Shown here: piece after piece, positions 6,013 through 13,153 of the stretch
Layout of the letters: each line of letters starts with the position of its first letter
Position numbering within the stretch: the stretch's first letter is position 1
Origin: an uncultured Ruminococcus sp.
GTDB lineage: Bacteria > Bacillota > Clostridia > Oscillospirales > Ruminococcaceae
Direction: 5' to 3'
Length of the DNA stretch: 23,086 nt
Assembly: GCA_937910385.1 (NCBI GenBank)
Contig: CALEPT010000139.1
Span: forward strand, 1 to 23,086
The notes under the pieces: model-generated
The model's database searches: none
What the model was told of the DNA's origin: nothing
The model's input: the letters and a program-made list of their open reading frames with translations, nothing else
Made by a program: the position numbers and the translations under genes

Positions 6013-7437
6013 ATGGGCGGATTTTTCGGTGCAGCTTCTAAAATAGACTGCGTTACGGACGTTTTCTTCGGCACTGACTACCATTCTCATCTCGGCACGC
6101 GCCGCGGCGGTATGACCTCTTATTCCGAGGAGCTCGGCTTTCAGAGAAATATCCACAGCATTGAAAACTCGCCGTTCCGCACGAAGTTCGAGAACGACGT
6201 TGTAAATATGAGGGGCAGGCTCTGTATCGGCTGCATAAGCGATACAGACCCCCAGCCTATCCTCGTGCGCTCAAAGCTCGGCATATATGCGGTATGCTCG
6301 GTCGGCATAATCAGGAACGCCGACGCACTCGTTGAGGAGCTGCTTGAAAAGGGCTGTGCCAACTTCGAGTCAATGAGCAGCGGAAGTATTAACTCCGGCG
6401 ACCTCATCGGTGCGCTCATCGCACAGAAGGGCTCGTTCGTGGAGGGCATTCGCTACGCACAGGAGAAAATAGAGGGCACGATGTCCCTCATCATACTCAC
6501 GAAGGACTGCATTATCGCCGCAAGGGACAAGTTCGGCAGACTACCCATTATAATAGGCAAGAGCCAGAACGGCTTCTGCCTCGCCTCGGAATCATTCGCA
6601 TTTCAGAAGCTCGGCTACTATCCGTATAAGGAGCTCTCTGCGGGCGAGATAGTCAGTCTCACGGCGGAAGCTTGTACGACACTGAGCGAGGGCGATCCGT
6701 CCAAGATGAAGATATGCACCTTCCTGTGGACATATTACGGCTATCCCAACGCCGTCTATGAGGGCGTGAACGTTGAGGTCATGCGCGCGAGAAACGGCGA
6801 GATAATGGCTGAAAATGACATAAAGAACGGCTGCCTCCCCGACGTTGACTACGTCTGCGGCGTACCCGATTCGGGCACACCTCACGCTATCGGCTACGCC
6901 AACCGCAGCGGTATTCCGTTCGCGCGTCCGTTCATCAAGTACACACCTACATGGCCGCGAAGCTTTATGCCCACCAATCAGCGCATACGCAATCAGGTCG
7001 CTAAGATGAAGCTGATTCCCGTACATGAACTCATTGAGGGCAAGAAGCTGCTCTTTGTTGACGACAGCATAGTCCGCGGCACTCAGATGCGTGAAACGGT
7101 CGAATTCCTGTACGAAAACGGAGCCAAAGAGGTGCACATGCGCAGTGCCTGTCCTCCTATAATGTACGGTTGCAAGTATCTGAACTTCTCACGCAGCACC
7201 TCTGAAATGGAGCTTATCGCAAGACAGATAATCCACGAATTTGAGGGCGATGAGGGCGTGAAATATATTTCCGAGTACAGTACCTCTGCGACCGAGCGCG
7301 GCAAAAGACTTCGCGACGAGATATGCCGCCGTCTGAAGCTGACCTCGCTCGAGTTCCAGACCCTTGAAGGCAAAATGGACGCCGTAGGCATAAACAAATG
7401 CAATCTCTGCACCTACTGCTGGAGCGGTAATGAATGA
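6013..7437 (+). CDS. purF: PurF-like amidophosphoribosyltransferase with a degenerate glutaminase site
   Basis: The C-terminal phosphoribosyltransferase domain is intact: the PRPP loop VDDSIVRGT is at residues 349-357, and RARNGEIMA near 258-266 fits the family. Cysteines 235, 387, 463, 466 and 469 are in positions suited to the Fe4S4 cluster of the Bacillus-type enzyme. The N-terminal half follows the Ntn-glutaminase fold (GTMSLIILTKD, AARDKFGRLP) but starts MGGFFG where active enzymes have MCGxFG, so the nucleophile Cys is Gly. The RYST-type glutamine loop reads CISDTDPQP, and the HNG segment is also lost. The expected reaction is therefore PRA synthesis from PRPP and free ammonia, or from ammonia supplied by a partner. 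The start at ATG 6013 is well placed, with GGGAGA upstream inside the purC end. I recall similar MGGFFG proteins in other gut Clostridia and Bacteroidetes, so this may be a subfamily rather than a mutation. Confidence 0.85.
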   Translation: MGGFFGAASKIDCVTDVFFGTDYHSHLGTRRGGMTSYSEELGFQRNIHSIENSPFRTKFENDVVNMRGRLCIGCISDTDPQPILVRSKLGIYAVCSVGIIRNADALVEELLEKGCANFESMSSGSINSGDLIGALIAQKGSFVEGIRYAQEKIEGTMSLIILTKDCIIAARDKFGRLPIIIGKSQNGFCLASESFAFQKLGYYPYKELSAGEIVSLTAEACTTLSEGDPSKMKICTFLWTYYGYPNAVYEGVNVEVMRARNGEIMAENDIKNGCLPDVDYVCGVPDSGTPHAIGYANRSGIPFARPFIKYTPTWPRSFMPTNQRIRNQVAKMKLIPVHELIEGKKLLFVDDSIVRGTQMRETVEFLYENGAKEVHMRSACPPIMYGCKYLNFSRSTSEMELIARQIIHEFEGDEGVKYISEYSTSATERGKRLRDEICRRLKLTSLEFQTLEGKMDAVGINKCNLCTYCWSGNE

Positions 7438-7545
7438 ATTCGGGATTCGGAATCAGGAATTCGGAATTATTGACTTGAAAATACTCTTAGGATTCGGCTG
7501 CGGAGGTGATCTTCGCCCGCATTCCGAATTACGAATTGAATCTGG
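7438..7545 (+). repeat. GAATTCGG-type degenerate repeats between purF and purM
   Basis: The 119-base spacer is built of near-copies of GATTCGGAAT. AATTCGGAAT (7458-7467) and its exact complement ATTCCGAATT (7521-7530) could form a stem across the spacer. No ORF or terminator T-run is seen, so the operon probably reads through. Confidence 0.6.
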
Positions 7546-7556
7546 AGGATATACCA

Positions 7557-8594
7557 ATGAACAACAGTTTTTCCGAAAGCTACAAAAAGGCAGGCGTTGA
7601 CGTGACCGCTGGCTACAAGGCTGTAGAGCTAATGAAGAGCCACATCGCGCGCACCATGACTGCGGGAGCTCTCTCCGGCATAGGCGGCTTCGGCGGACTT
7701 TTCGAGCTCGATATGACGGGGATCAGCAAGCCTGTTCTCGTCTCGGGTACGGACGGAGTAGGCACGAAGATAAAGATAGCCTTTATCATGGACAAGCACG
7801 ACACTGTCGGTATCGACTGCGTTGCTATGTGTGTTAACGATATCATCTGCTGCGGAGCAAAGCCGCAGTTCTTCCTTGATTACATCGCATGCGGCAGGAA
7901 TATCCCCGAAAAGATAGCTCAGATAGTCTCGGGCGTTGCCGACGGCTGCGTTCAGGCAGGCTGTGCTCTCATCGGAGGCGAAACTGCCGAGCACCCGGGG
8001 CTCATGCCGGAGGACGAGTACGATCTCGCAGGCTTCTCGGTAGGCGTTGTCGATAAGGACAAGATACTCAAGCCCGATACTCAGAAAGCAGGCGACGTTC
8101 TCATCGCTATAAAGTCAAGCGGAGTCCACTCAAACGGCTTCTCGCTCGTTAGAAAGGTATTCGACGTGAACGAACAAAATCTCGCGATACACTTCGATGA
8201 CCTCGGCACTACCCTCGGTGAATGCCTGCTCACTCCCACAAGGATATATGTAAAGGCTATAATGAGCCTTATAGACGCGGTAACGGTAAAATCCGTATCG
8301 CACATCACAGGCGGCGGCTTTTATGAGAATATCCCGCGCTCGCTCCCGAAGAATCTCTCAGCAAAAATCGAGCGCAACGCAGTTCAGGTGCTGCCGATAT
8401 TCGACCTCATCAAGCGCACGGGCGATATTCCCGAGCGCGATATGTTCAACACATTCAACATGGGCGTCGGCATGATAGTATGCGTTGACAAGAACGACGC
8501 TGACAAGGCTGTTTCGGCTATAAACGCAGCCGGCGAGGAGGCTTATATTCTCGGCGAGCTCGTTGAGTCGGAAGAGGGAGTAATAATCTGCTGA
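7557..8594 (+). CDS. purM: PurM, phosphoribosylformylglycinamidine cyclo-ligase
   Basis: PurM closes FGAM to aminoimidazole ribonucleotide with ATP. The 345-residue protein is of normal length. It has YKKAGVD near residues 9-15, GIGGFGGLF near 41-49, the nucleotide-binding SGTDGVGTK near 62-70, CVNDI near 88-92 and GGETAEHPG near 140-148. I choose ATG 7557, with GGAGGA eight bases upstream; the 17 extra residues from GTG 7506 translate the repeat spacer. It sits between the PurF-like gene and the dockerin protein gene in the same orientation. Confidence 0.97.
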   Translation: MNNSFSESYKKAGVDVTAGYKAVELMKSHIARTMTAGALSGIGGFGGLFELDMTGISKPVLVSGTDGVGTKIKIAFIMDKHDTVGIDCVAMCVNDIICCGAKPQFFLDYIACGRNIPEKIAQIVSGVADGCVQAGCALIGGETAEHPGLMPEDEYDLAGFSVGVVDKDKILKPDTQKAGDVLIAIKSSGVHSNGFSLVRKVFDVNEQNLAIHFDDLGTTLGECLLTPTRIYVKAIMSLIDAVTVKSVSHITGGGFYENIPRSLPKNLSAKIERNAVQVLPIFDLIKRTGDIPERDMFNTFNMGVGMIVCVDKNDADKAVSAINAAGEEAYILGELVESEEGVIIC

Positions 8595-8600
8595 CGACAG

Positions 8601-8619
8601 AGGAGCTGTAACTGCTCCT
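8601..8619 (+). promoter_or_regulatory. Hairpin after purM
   Basis: AGGAGC (8601-8606) pairs exactly with GCTCCT (8614-8619) around a seven-base loop. It is followed by GTAAAAAATT rather than a T-run, so it is unlikely to be a full plus-strand terminator. It hides the only Shine-Dalgarno-like AGGAG in front of the dockerin gene, 30 bases from its ATG. Confidence 0.35.
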
Positions 8620-8635
8620 GTAAAAAATTACTGCC

Positions 8636-9493
8636 ATGAAAAGATTTTTTATTACGGCAGCTTCTGCTGCCATGGCGCTCGCGGCACTATGCGCCGCACC
8701 GTCCTTTTCTGCAGGGACGGATCTTGATTATAACGGCGACGGCAAGGTGAACAGCTTCGATATGGTCGCTCTGCGAAAAATAAGCTCCGATAAAGACGAG
8801 CTGATGAGGCTGCAGAACTTCCTGCTCGGAAAGCCGCTCGTTTCCACAGATTACACCATTGACGAGAGCTGCATTTTAGAACCTAAAGGTACTATACATA
8901 CAGGCGAAGGAACTTTCTACGGAGGCGGCTATGAGGGAGGCTGTGCTATGCTCGACCCTGTTTCCAGAGATTATTGGATAGTCGCTATGAACCTTGAGGA
9001 CTACAATGAGGCTCAGCTCGCCGGAGCATACATCGAGGTCACGGGAGAGCTCGGTACGATCAATATGCTTGTGACGGACCTTCTGCCCGAGGGCAAAAAG
9101 GGTGATCTCGACCTTTACGTTGACGCTTTTCCACTGATAGCTCCGGCAGAAAAAGGGCGCGTACCTGTCAGCTGGAAGATAATCCCCCTTGATACGGCAG
9201 ACGATGCTCCCATTTCATACAAATATAAGGAGGGAACCTCCGAATACTGGTGCGGTGTTCAGCTGAGAAACCACCGCTATCCCATAACAAAGCTGGAATA
9301 CCTTGACAGCAGCGGCGAATTTGTCGAGATACCGCGCCGCCGCTACAATTATTTTGAATCGGATAAAATGGGCAAGGGACCTTTCACCTTCCGCATAACG
9401 GACATATACGGACAGATCGTCATAGACTATGATATCCCCCTTTCCACCGATGATACAGAAATTATACAAGGACACGTCCAGCTTCCCGAGTAA
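8636..9493 (+). CDS. Secreted protein with a single dockerin-type calcium loop at its N-terminus
   Basis: A clear signal peptide (residues 1-26, hydrophobic AAMALAALCAAP) is followed at once by DYNGDGKVNSFDMVALRK (31-48). This is a canonical first dockerin repeat with the D-x-N-x-D-G calcium loop. The second half (49-66) keeps the helix-like spacing but not a second calcium loop. The remaining ~215 residues are an unrecognised, probably beta-rich domain, with several Tyr and Gly and two Cys. Dockerins dock enzymes onto cohesin scaffolds in Ruminococcus and Clostridium. A half dockerin at the N-terminus is unusual and may serve a different calcium-binding or structural role. No ribosome binding site stands next to ATG 8636, and no alternative in-frame start exists downstream of the stop at 8621. 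Confidence 0.7.
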   Translation: MKRFFITAASAAMALAALCAAPSFSAGTDLDYNGDGKVNSFDMVALRKISSDKDELMRLQNFLLGKPLVSTDYTIDESCILEPKGTIHTGEGTFYGGGYEGGCAMLDPVSRDYWIVAMNLEDYNEAQLAGAYIEVTGELGTINMLVTDLLPEGKKGDLDLYVDAFPLIAPAEKGRVPVSWKIIPLDTADDAPISYKYKEGTSEYWCGVQLRNHRYPITKLEYLDSSGEFVEIPRRRYNYFESDKMGKGPFTFRITDIYGQIVIDYDIPLSTDDTEIIQGHVQLPE

Positions 9494-9496
9494 ATT

Positions 9497-9961
9497 ATGA
9501 AAGTCGAAAAAATTGATTATATCTGGTCAGCATTATCAATGATAGTGCTTGGGGTCTCATTTCATAAGGGACATCTTATTTACGGGCTGCTGATAATATA
9601 TGGTCTTATGGTCGTTTTGTTCTACTACCACATTTTCACCATACGCCGATATATCTCTGACAGCGTTGCGGTCTTCGGAGAGATAACCGATTATCACGAG
9701 GACTCAAAGACGAAAAACGTTTTTCCGATAGTCAAGTACACCACAGCCGGCGGCAGAGAGATAACCTCCGCCTATACGGTCGCTTCAAGGGAACGAAAAT
9801 ATGAGATCGGTGAAGAGGAGCTTATATGCTACTCGCCCGACGACCCGATGTTCTTCTATTTCTCGGGCAAGGAGAGCGAGCTGACGCAGGACTACTATCG
9901 GTTCATCATTGTCGGCGGCATAATAGCGGCTGTATTGTTTCTTGTCTCACTGATAAAATAG
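9497..9961 (+). CDS. DUF3592-type membrane protein
   Basis: The 154-residue protein has two closely spaced N-terminal membrane helices (about 10-25 and 27-48) and a third at about 132-152. Between them lies a soluble domain: AVFGEITDYHED, FPIVKYTTAGGREI, YEIGEEELICYSPDDP and FFYFSG match the DUF3592 pattern of membrane proteins with a small beta domain. Its function is unknown. It starts three bases after the dockerin gene stop, so the two are probably co-translated. Confidence 0.7.
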   Translation: MKVEKIDYIWSALSMIVLGVSFHKGHLIYGLLIIYGLMVVLFYYHIFTIRRYISDSVAVFGEITDYHEDSKTKNVFPIVKYTTAGGREITSAYTVASRERKYEIGEEELICYSPDDPMFFYFSGKESELTQDYYRFIIVGGIIAAVLFLVSLIK

Positions 9962-9967
9962 TGCGTA

Positions 9968-9992
9968 TAACTTCTAAACTCTAACTTCTGAA
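9968..9992 (+). repeat. Degenerate CTAACTTCTAA patch, copy 2
   Basis: AACTTCTAAACTCTAACTTC and the following bases lie immediately before the purN ribosome binding site. Confidence 0.6.
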
Positions 9993-10005
9993 TGCGGAGG
10001 TCAAA

Positions 10006-10632
10006 ATGAAAAATATCGTAGTCCTTGTCTCGGGCGGAGGCACCAATCTTCAGGCGCTGATCGACGCGCAAAAATCAGGGATAATAAAAAACGGCAGGAT
10101 AACTTGCGTCATCTCCTCAAAGGAGGGCGTTTATGCACTTGAACGTGCGAAAAACAACGGTATTGCGTCAAGAGTTATCCCGAGAAAAGAATATTCCGAC
10201 AGCGTGAGCTACAGCAAAGCTATACTCGAAGCGCTCAATGAGGAGAATGCCGACCTTGTAGTGCTCGCAGGCTTTATGACTATCCTCGACGAATGTGTGA
10301 CAAAAGCCTATGAATACAAAATAATAAACGTCCACCCCGCACTTATCCCATCGTTCTGCGGAGAGGGCTTCTACGGACTCAGAGTCCATGAGGCAGCGCT
10401 TGAATACGGGGTAAAGGTCAGTGGAGCTACTATCCATTTCGTTAATGAAAAAGCTGATGCGGGAGCTATTATCCTGCAAGGCACGGTCGATGTAAAGAGG
10501 GACGACACTCCCGAAACTTTGCAGAGACGCATCATGGAAAACGTCGAATGGAGGCTTCTGCCCAAAGCCGTTTCGCTGCTGTGCGAGGACAGGATAGATA
10601 TAATCGACGGCAGAGCATACGTGAGGGACTGA
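10006..10632 (+). CDS. purN: PurN, glycinamide ribonucleotide formyltransferase
   Basis: PurN formylates GAR with 10-formyltetrahydrofolate. The 208-residue protein has the N-terminal VLVSGGGTNLQAL (residues 6-18). The catalytic Asn and His are in INVHPALIPSF (Asn108, His110), and the catalytic Asp is Asp151 in KADAGAII, followed by an Arg-rich C-terminal helix. All key residues are present and the length is standard. A GGAGG lies six bases before ATG 10006. Three bases after its stop starts a CmpB-like membrane protein gene. Confidence 0.96.
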   Translation: MKNIVVLVSGGGTNLQALIDAQKSGIIKNGRITCVISSKEGVYALERAKNNGIASRVIPRKEYSDSVSYSKAILEALNEENADLVVLAGFMTILDECVTKAYEYKIINVHPALIPSFCGEGFYGLRVHEAALEYGVKVSGATIHFVNEKADAGAIILQGTVDVKRDDTPETLQRRIMENVEWRLLPKAVSLLCEDRIDIIDGRAYVRD

Positions 10633-10635
10633 TCC

Positions 10636-11196
10636 ATGAAACTTACGGAAATACGCGAAAAGCAGATCGTTCAGAAGCTTTTCCTGTGCTTCATGATGTA
10701 CGCGGTGCTTGGCTGGTGCTACGAGGTCGTGCTCGAAACGTTCATATACCGTTGGGGCTTTTCCAACCGCGGAGTCCTCTTCGGGCCGTACTGCCCCGTT
10801 TACGGAGTAGGCGCACTGACGTTCCTCGCCTGCTTCGGGCGGCTAATGAAGAAAAAGGACGTCAAATGGCTGAATATCATAAAGCCCGTCATCATCTTCA
10901 TCGGGTGCATGGCGGTCGCCACGCTCATCGAGCTCATCGCGAGCTATCTGCTGGAATTTTTCACGGGAGCATGGCCGTGGCAGACATATGAGCGTTACAA
11001 GTACAACTTTCAGGCAAGGATAGCTCTTTCTACCTCGCTGCGCTTCGGTCTCGGCGGCACGATATTCATGTACCTTGTTCAGCCATTCTTCGACTGGGTA
11101 CTTTCAAAGCCCTCCCGTAAAGCCATAAACATCATCGCAGTAACGGTGCTGATAATAGTCGCCGCAGACTGCATTTACACATTCATCTTGAAATAA
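10636..11196 (+). CDS. CmpB-like (putative ABC-transporter type IV) membrane protein
   Basis: The 186-residue protein has about five membrane helices. The conserved N-terminal block LGWCYEVVLETFIYRWGFSN (25-44), followed by NRGVLFGPYCPVYGVGA, is typical of the small family annotated as putative ABC-transporter type IV (ABC_trans_CmpB). That name rests on old annotation: there is no ATP-binding domain here or nearby, and the transport role is unproven. It starts three bases after purN, so it probably depends on purN translation. Confidence 0.75.
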   Translation: MKLTEIREKQIVQKLFLCFMMYAVLGWCYEVVLETFIYRWGFSNRGVLFGPYCPVYGVGALTFLACFGRLMKKKDVKWLNIIKPVIIFIGCMAVATLIELIASYLLEFFTGAWPWQTYERYKYNFQARIALSTSLRFGLGGTIFMYLVQPFFDWVLSKPSRKAINIIAVTVLIIVAADCIYTFILK

Positions 11197-11208
11197 ACGG
11201 AGGCACAT

Positions 11209-11628
11209 ATGCAGGTAAAAATCAATACTCTTACCCCCGAGCTTTTTCTTGAGCTGTACACCTCGGTCGGCTGGGAGCCCCCGTGCATCGAACAGGCAGC
11301 AAAGGCACTTGAGAATACTCTCGTATCGTTCACGGCTTATGAGAACGGTAAGGCAATAGGAATGGTCAGGCTTATCGGCGACGGAGGAATGTCGTTTTAT
11401 ATCAAGGACTTCGCAGTTGTTCCCGCATTCCAGTCAAAGGGTGCAGGAAGTCTTATGATGTGGGAGCTTGAAAAATACATCAGGGAAAGCATTGCTCCAA
11501 ACTGGGCTGTCAGCCTTGAGCTTATAAGTACCAAGGAGGCTGTGGCGTTTTACAAGAAAATGGGATTCGAGGAGCGTCCCTGCGACTATAGCGGTCCGGG
11601 AATGTCCAAAATGATAAAAAGATCATAA
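11209..11628 (+). CDS. GNAT-family N-acetyltransferase
   Basis: A 139-residue acetyltransferase using acetyl-CoA. Motif A reads DFAVVPAFQSKGAGSLMM (about residues 64-82), with the pyrophosphate-binding Q-x-x-G-A-G loop. The following helix and the C-terminal AVAFYKKMGFEERP are typical of the family. The substrate is unknown. It follows the CmpB-like gene by 12 bases, has GGAGG before its ATG, and precedes the PurO-like gene in the same orientation. Confidence 0.9.
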   Translation: MQVKINTLTPELFLELYTSVGWEPPCIEQAAKALENTLVSFTAYENGKAIGMVRLIGDGGMSFYIKDFAVVPAFQSKGAGSLMMWELEKYIRESIAPNWAVSLELISTKEAVAFYKKMGFEERPCDYSGPGMSKMIKRS

Positions 11629-11646
11629 ATATAAGGAGTAGATACT

Positions 11647-12360
11647 ATGAAAAAGCTTGATATATCACAGGAGCTGCGCTCCAACGCATATCCCGGCAGA
11701 GGCATTGTCATTGGCAGATCCGCTGATGGCAAGTATGCCGTTACCGCCTATTTCATCATGGGCAGAAGCGAAAACAGCCGCAACAGAGTTTTCGTTGAGG
11801 ACGGAGACGGTATCCGCACTCAGGCATTTGACCCGAGCAAGCTCACCGACCCCCACCTAATAATCTACGCGCCCGTTCGCGTGCTCGGAAATAAGCTCAT
11901 CGTAACCAACGGTGATCAGACCGATACTATCTACGAGCTCATGGACAAGCAGTACACCTTCGAGCAGTCTCTCCGCTCGCGCGAATTTGAGGACGACGCT
12001 CCGAACTATACCCCTCGCATCTCGGGTATTCTCCGCTTCGGCGAGGACGGCTTCAACTACGCGATGTCTATCCTCAAAAGCGCAAACGGCAACCCCGATT
12101 CGTGCCAGCGCTTCACATTCTCATACAACAATCCCGTTGCGGGAGAGGGACACTTTATCCACACCTATCAGGGCGACGGCTCGCCGCTCCCGAGCTTTGA
12201 GGGAGAGCCCAAGCTCGTGGGTATCTCGGGCAGCATCGACGAGTTCACGGAGCTTCTCTGGAACAGTCTCAACGAGGATAACAAGGTATCGCTGTTCGTG
12301 CGCTATGTGAACCTTGAGGACAAGTCCGAGGAGACACGCATAGTAAACAAGAATAAATGA
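11647..12360 (+). CDS. purO: PurO-type IMP cyclohydrolase
   Basis: This enzyme should close FAICAR to IMP, the last step of the pathway. The 237-residue protein is of the archaeal-type family, not the PurH N-terminal domain. It has YPGRGIVIG (15-23), SRNRVF (44-49), VTNGDQTDTI (86-95) and NYTPRISGIL (120-129), which line up with motifs I know from archaeal PurO (YxGR, PNR, TNGxxTD, NTPRI). The middle and end are longer than in archaea. AAGGAG precedes ATG 11647. Its stop overlaps the start of the next membrane gene (ATGA). It forms a functional pair with the stand-alone AICAR formyltransferase at 13154. Part of its C-terminal tail is repeated at 12722. Confidence 0.88.
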   Translation: MKKLDISQELRSNAYPGRGIVIGRSADGKYAVTAYFIMGRSENSRNRVFVEDGDGIRTQAFDPSKLTDPHLIIYAPVRVLGNKLIVTNGDQTDTIYELMDKQYTFEQSLRSREFEDDAPNYTPRISGILRFGEDGFNYAMSILKSANGNPDSCQRFTFSYNNPVAGEGHFIHTYQGDGSPLPSFEGEPKLVGISGSIDEFTELLWNSLNEDNKVSLFVRYVNLEDKSEETRIVNKNK

Positions 12361-12734
12361 GTGCAGGCACTGTTGTAAAACGAATAGTCATCGACATTCT
12401 CATCATGGCTCTGTACCTGTTTGGAATGTTTGTGGTGATGATGTGGTATGGCGCAACAGGTCCGGACGGAAGTATCATCGGTCTGTCGGCGCTGTGGAAA
12501 AACGTGCGCAACTACGGCGTTCCGGCGGTGATGATATGTCTGCCGCTCATCGGGACGTTCCTGACATTACACATCTATATAGGCAAGCGCCGAAAAATGC
12601 ATATTGGCAAGCATTGGATAGTCATGGCGGTGTTCAAGGTCGTCGTGTTTCTCGCACCGGCGGCATGGCTGATAACGGTCGGTATCACCGACGGCTTTGG
12701 CAATATTTTTGATATGATATATATGTGGATTTAA
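12357..12734 (+). CDS. Small membrane protein of unknown function
   Basis: A 125-residue protein with three predicted membrane helices (about 10-30, 52-74 and 88-110) and basic loops such as GKRRKMHIGKH. No family is recognised. It overlaps the purO stop by four bases (ATGA), which suggests coupled translation. The last codons (MIYMWI) run into the duplicated purO-tail sequence, so its natural C-terminus may have been altered by that duplication. Confidence 0.6.
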   Translation: MSAGTVVKRIVIDILIMALYLFGMFVVMMWYGATGPDGSIIGLSALWKNVRNYGVPAVMICLPLIGTFLTLHIYIGKRRKMHIGKHWIVMAVFKVVVFLAPAAWLITVGITDGFGNIFDMIYMWI

Positions 12735-12766
12735 AGGACAAGGCCGAGGAAACAAGAATAAGTAAT
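12722..12766 (+). pseudogene. Duplicated remnant of the purO 3' end
   Basis: Read in this frame, the bases give YVDLKDKAEETRISN, which matches the PurO tail YVNLEDKSEETRIVN encoded at 12304-12348 at 11 of 15 residues. It lies between two membrane genes where no such gene belongs, so it looks like the leftover end of a second purO copy. It is in frame with, but upstream of, the DUF4491 gene start. Confidence 0.7.
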
Positions 12767-12784
12767 TACGGAAAAGGAGCAGAT

Positions 12785-13111
12785 ATGACAATAAGCGGAC
12801 TGATAATCGCAGTTTTCTGTTTTTTATGCATAGGCGTCTTCCACCCTATCGTCATAAAAGCAGAGTATTATTTTACAAAGAAATGCTGGTTCGTGTTTCT
12901 GATAGCAGGAGCCGCAGCAATAACAGCCTCGCTTTTTATAAGTCATATAATTCTCAGCGCAGTTGTCGGAGTTTTTGGCTGCTGCTGTCTGTGGAGCATT
13001 TTCGAGCTCTTTGAACAGGAAAAGCGTGTGCAAAGGGGCTGGTTTCCCAAGCGTGAACGAAAGTCGATCAGCAAGAGCACACGTGCTGCTTCCCCGAACT
13101 CTGAACTCTGA
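12785..13111 (+). CDS. DUF4491-type small membrane protein
   Basis: I start this gene at ATG 12785, with AAAAGGAG five bases upstream; the longer frame from GTG 12725 only adds the purO-tail remnant. The 108-residue product has three membrane helices. It has FHPIVIKAEYYFTKKCW (19-35), LWSIFELFEQEKRVQRGWFP near 68-88 and a basic tail, the pattern I associate with DUF4491. Function is unknown. The final residues SPNSEL and the stop are encoded by the start of the CTAACTTCTAA-type repeat patch, so that insertion probably reshaped its end. Confidence 0.75.
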   Translation: MTISGLIIAVFCFLCIGVFHPIVIKAEYYFTKKCWFVFLIAGAAAITASLFISHIILSAVVGVFGCCCLWSIFELFEQEKRVQRGWFPKRERKSISKSTRAASPNSEL

Positions 13112-13135
13112 TCTCTAACTTCTAATCTCTAACTA
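13096..13135 (+). repeat. Degenerate CTAACTTCTAA patch, copy 3 (longest)
   Basis: Four to five near-copies of an 8-10 base unit (AACTCTG, ATCTCTAACTTCTA, ATCTCTAACT) fill the spacer between the DUF4491 gene and the formyltransferase ribosome binding site, and supply the stop codon of the former. Confidence 0.65.
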
Positions 13136-13153
13136 TTAAGGAGGACATTAATT

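Noticed and set aside
6592..7137. 181-codon minus-strand ORF inside the PurF-like gene
   Set aside because: Antisense shadow of a well-supported enzyme gene with normal coding character on the plus strand.
10548..10991. 147-codon plus-strand ORF spanning the purN end and the CmpB-like start
   Set aside because: Out of frame with two recognisable proteins; Arg/His-rich composition is typical of a shifted frame.
12725..12784. Longer N-terminus of the DUF4491 protein from GTG 12725
   Set aside because: ATG 12785 has a strong ribosome site, and the 20 extra residues match the PurO tail, not the membrane family.
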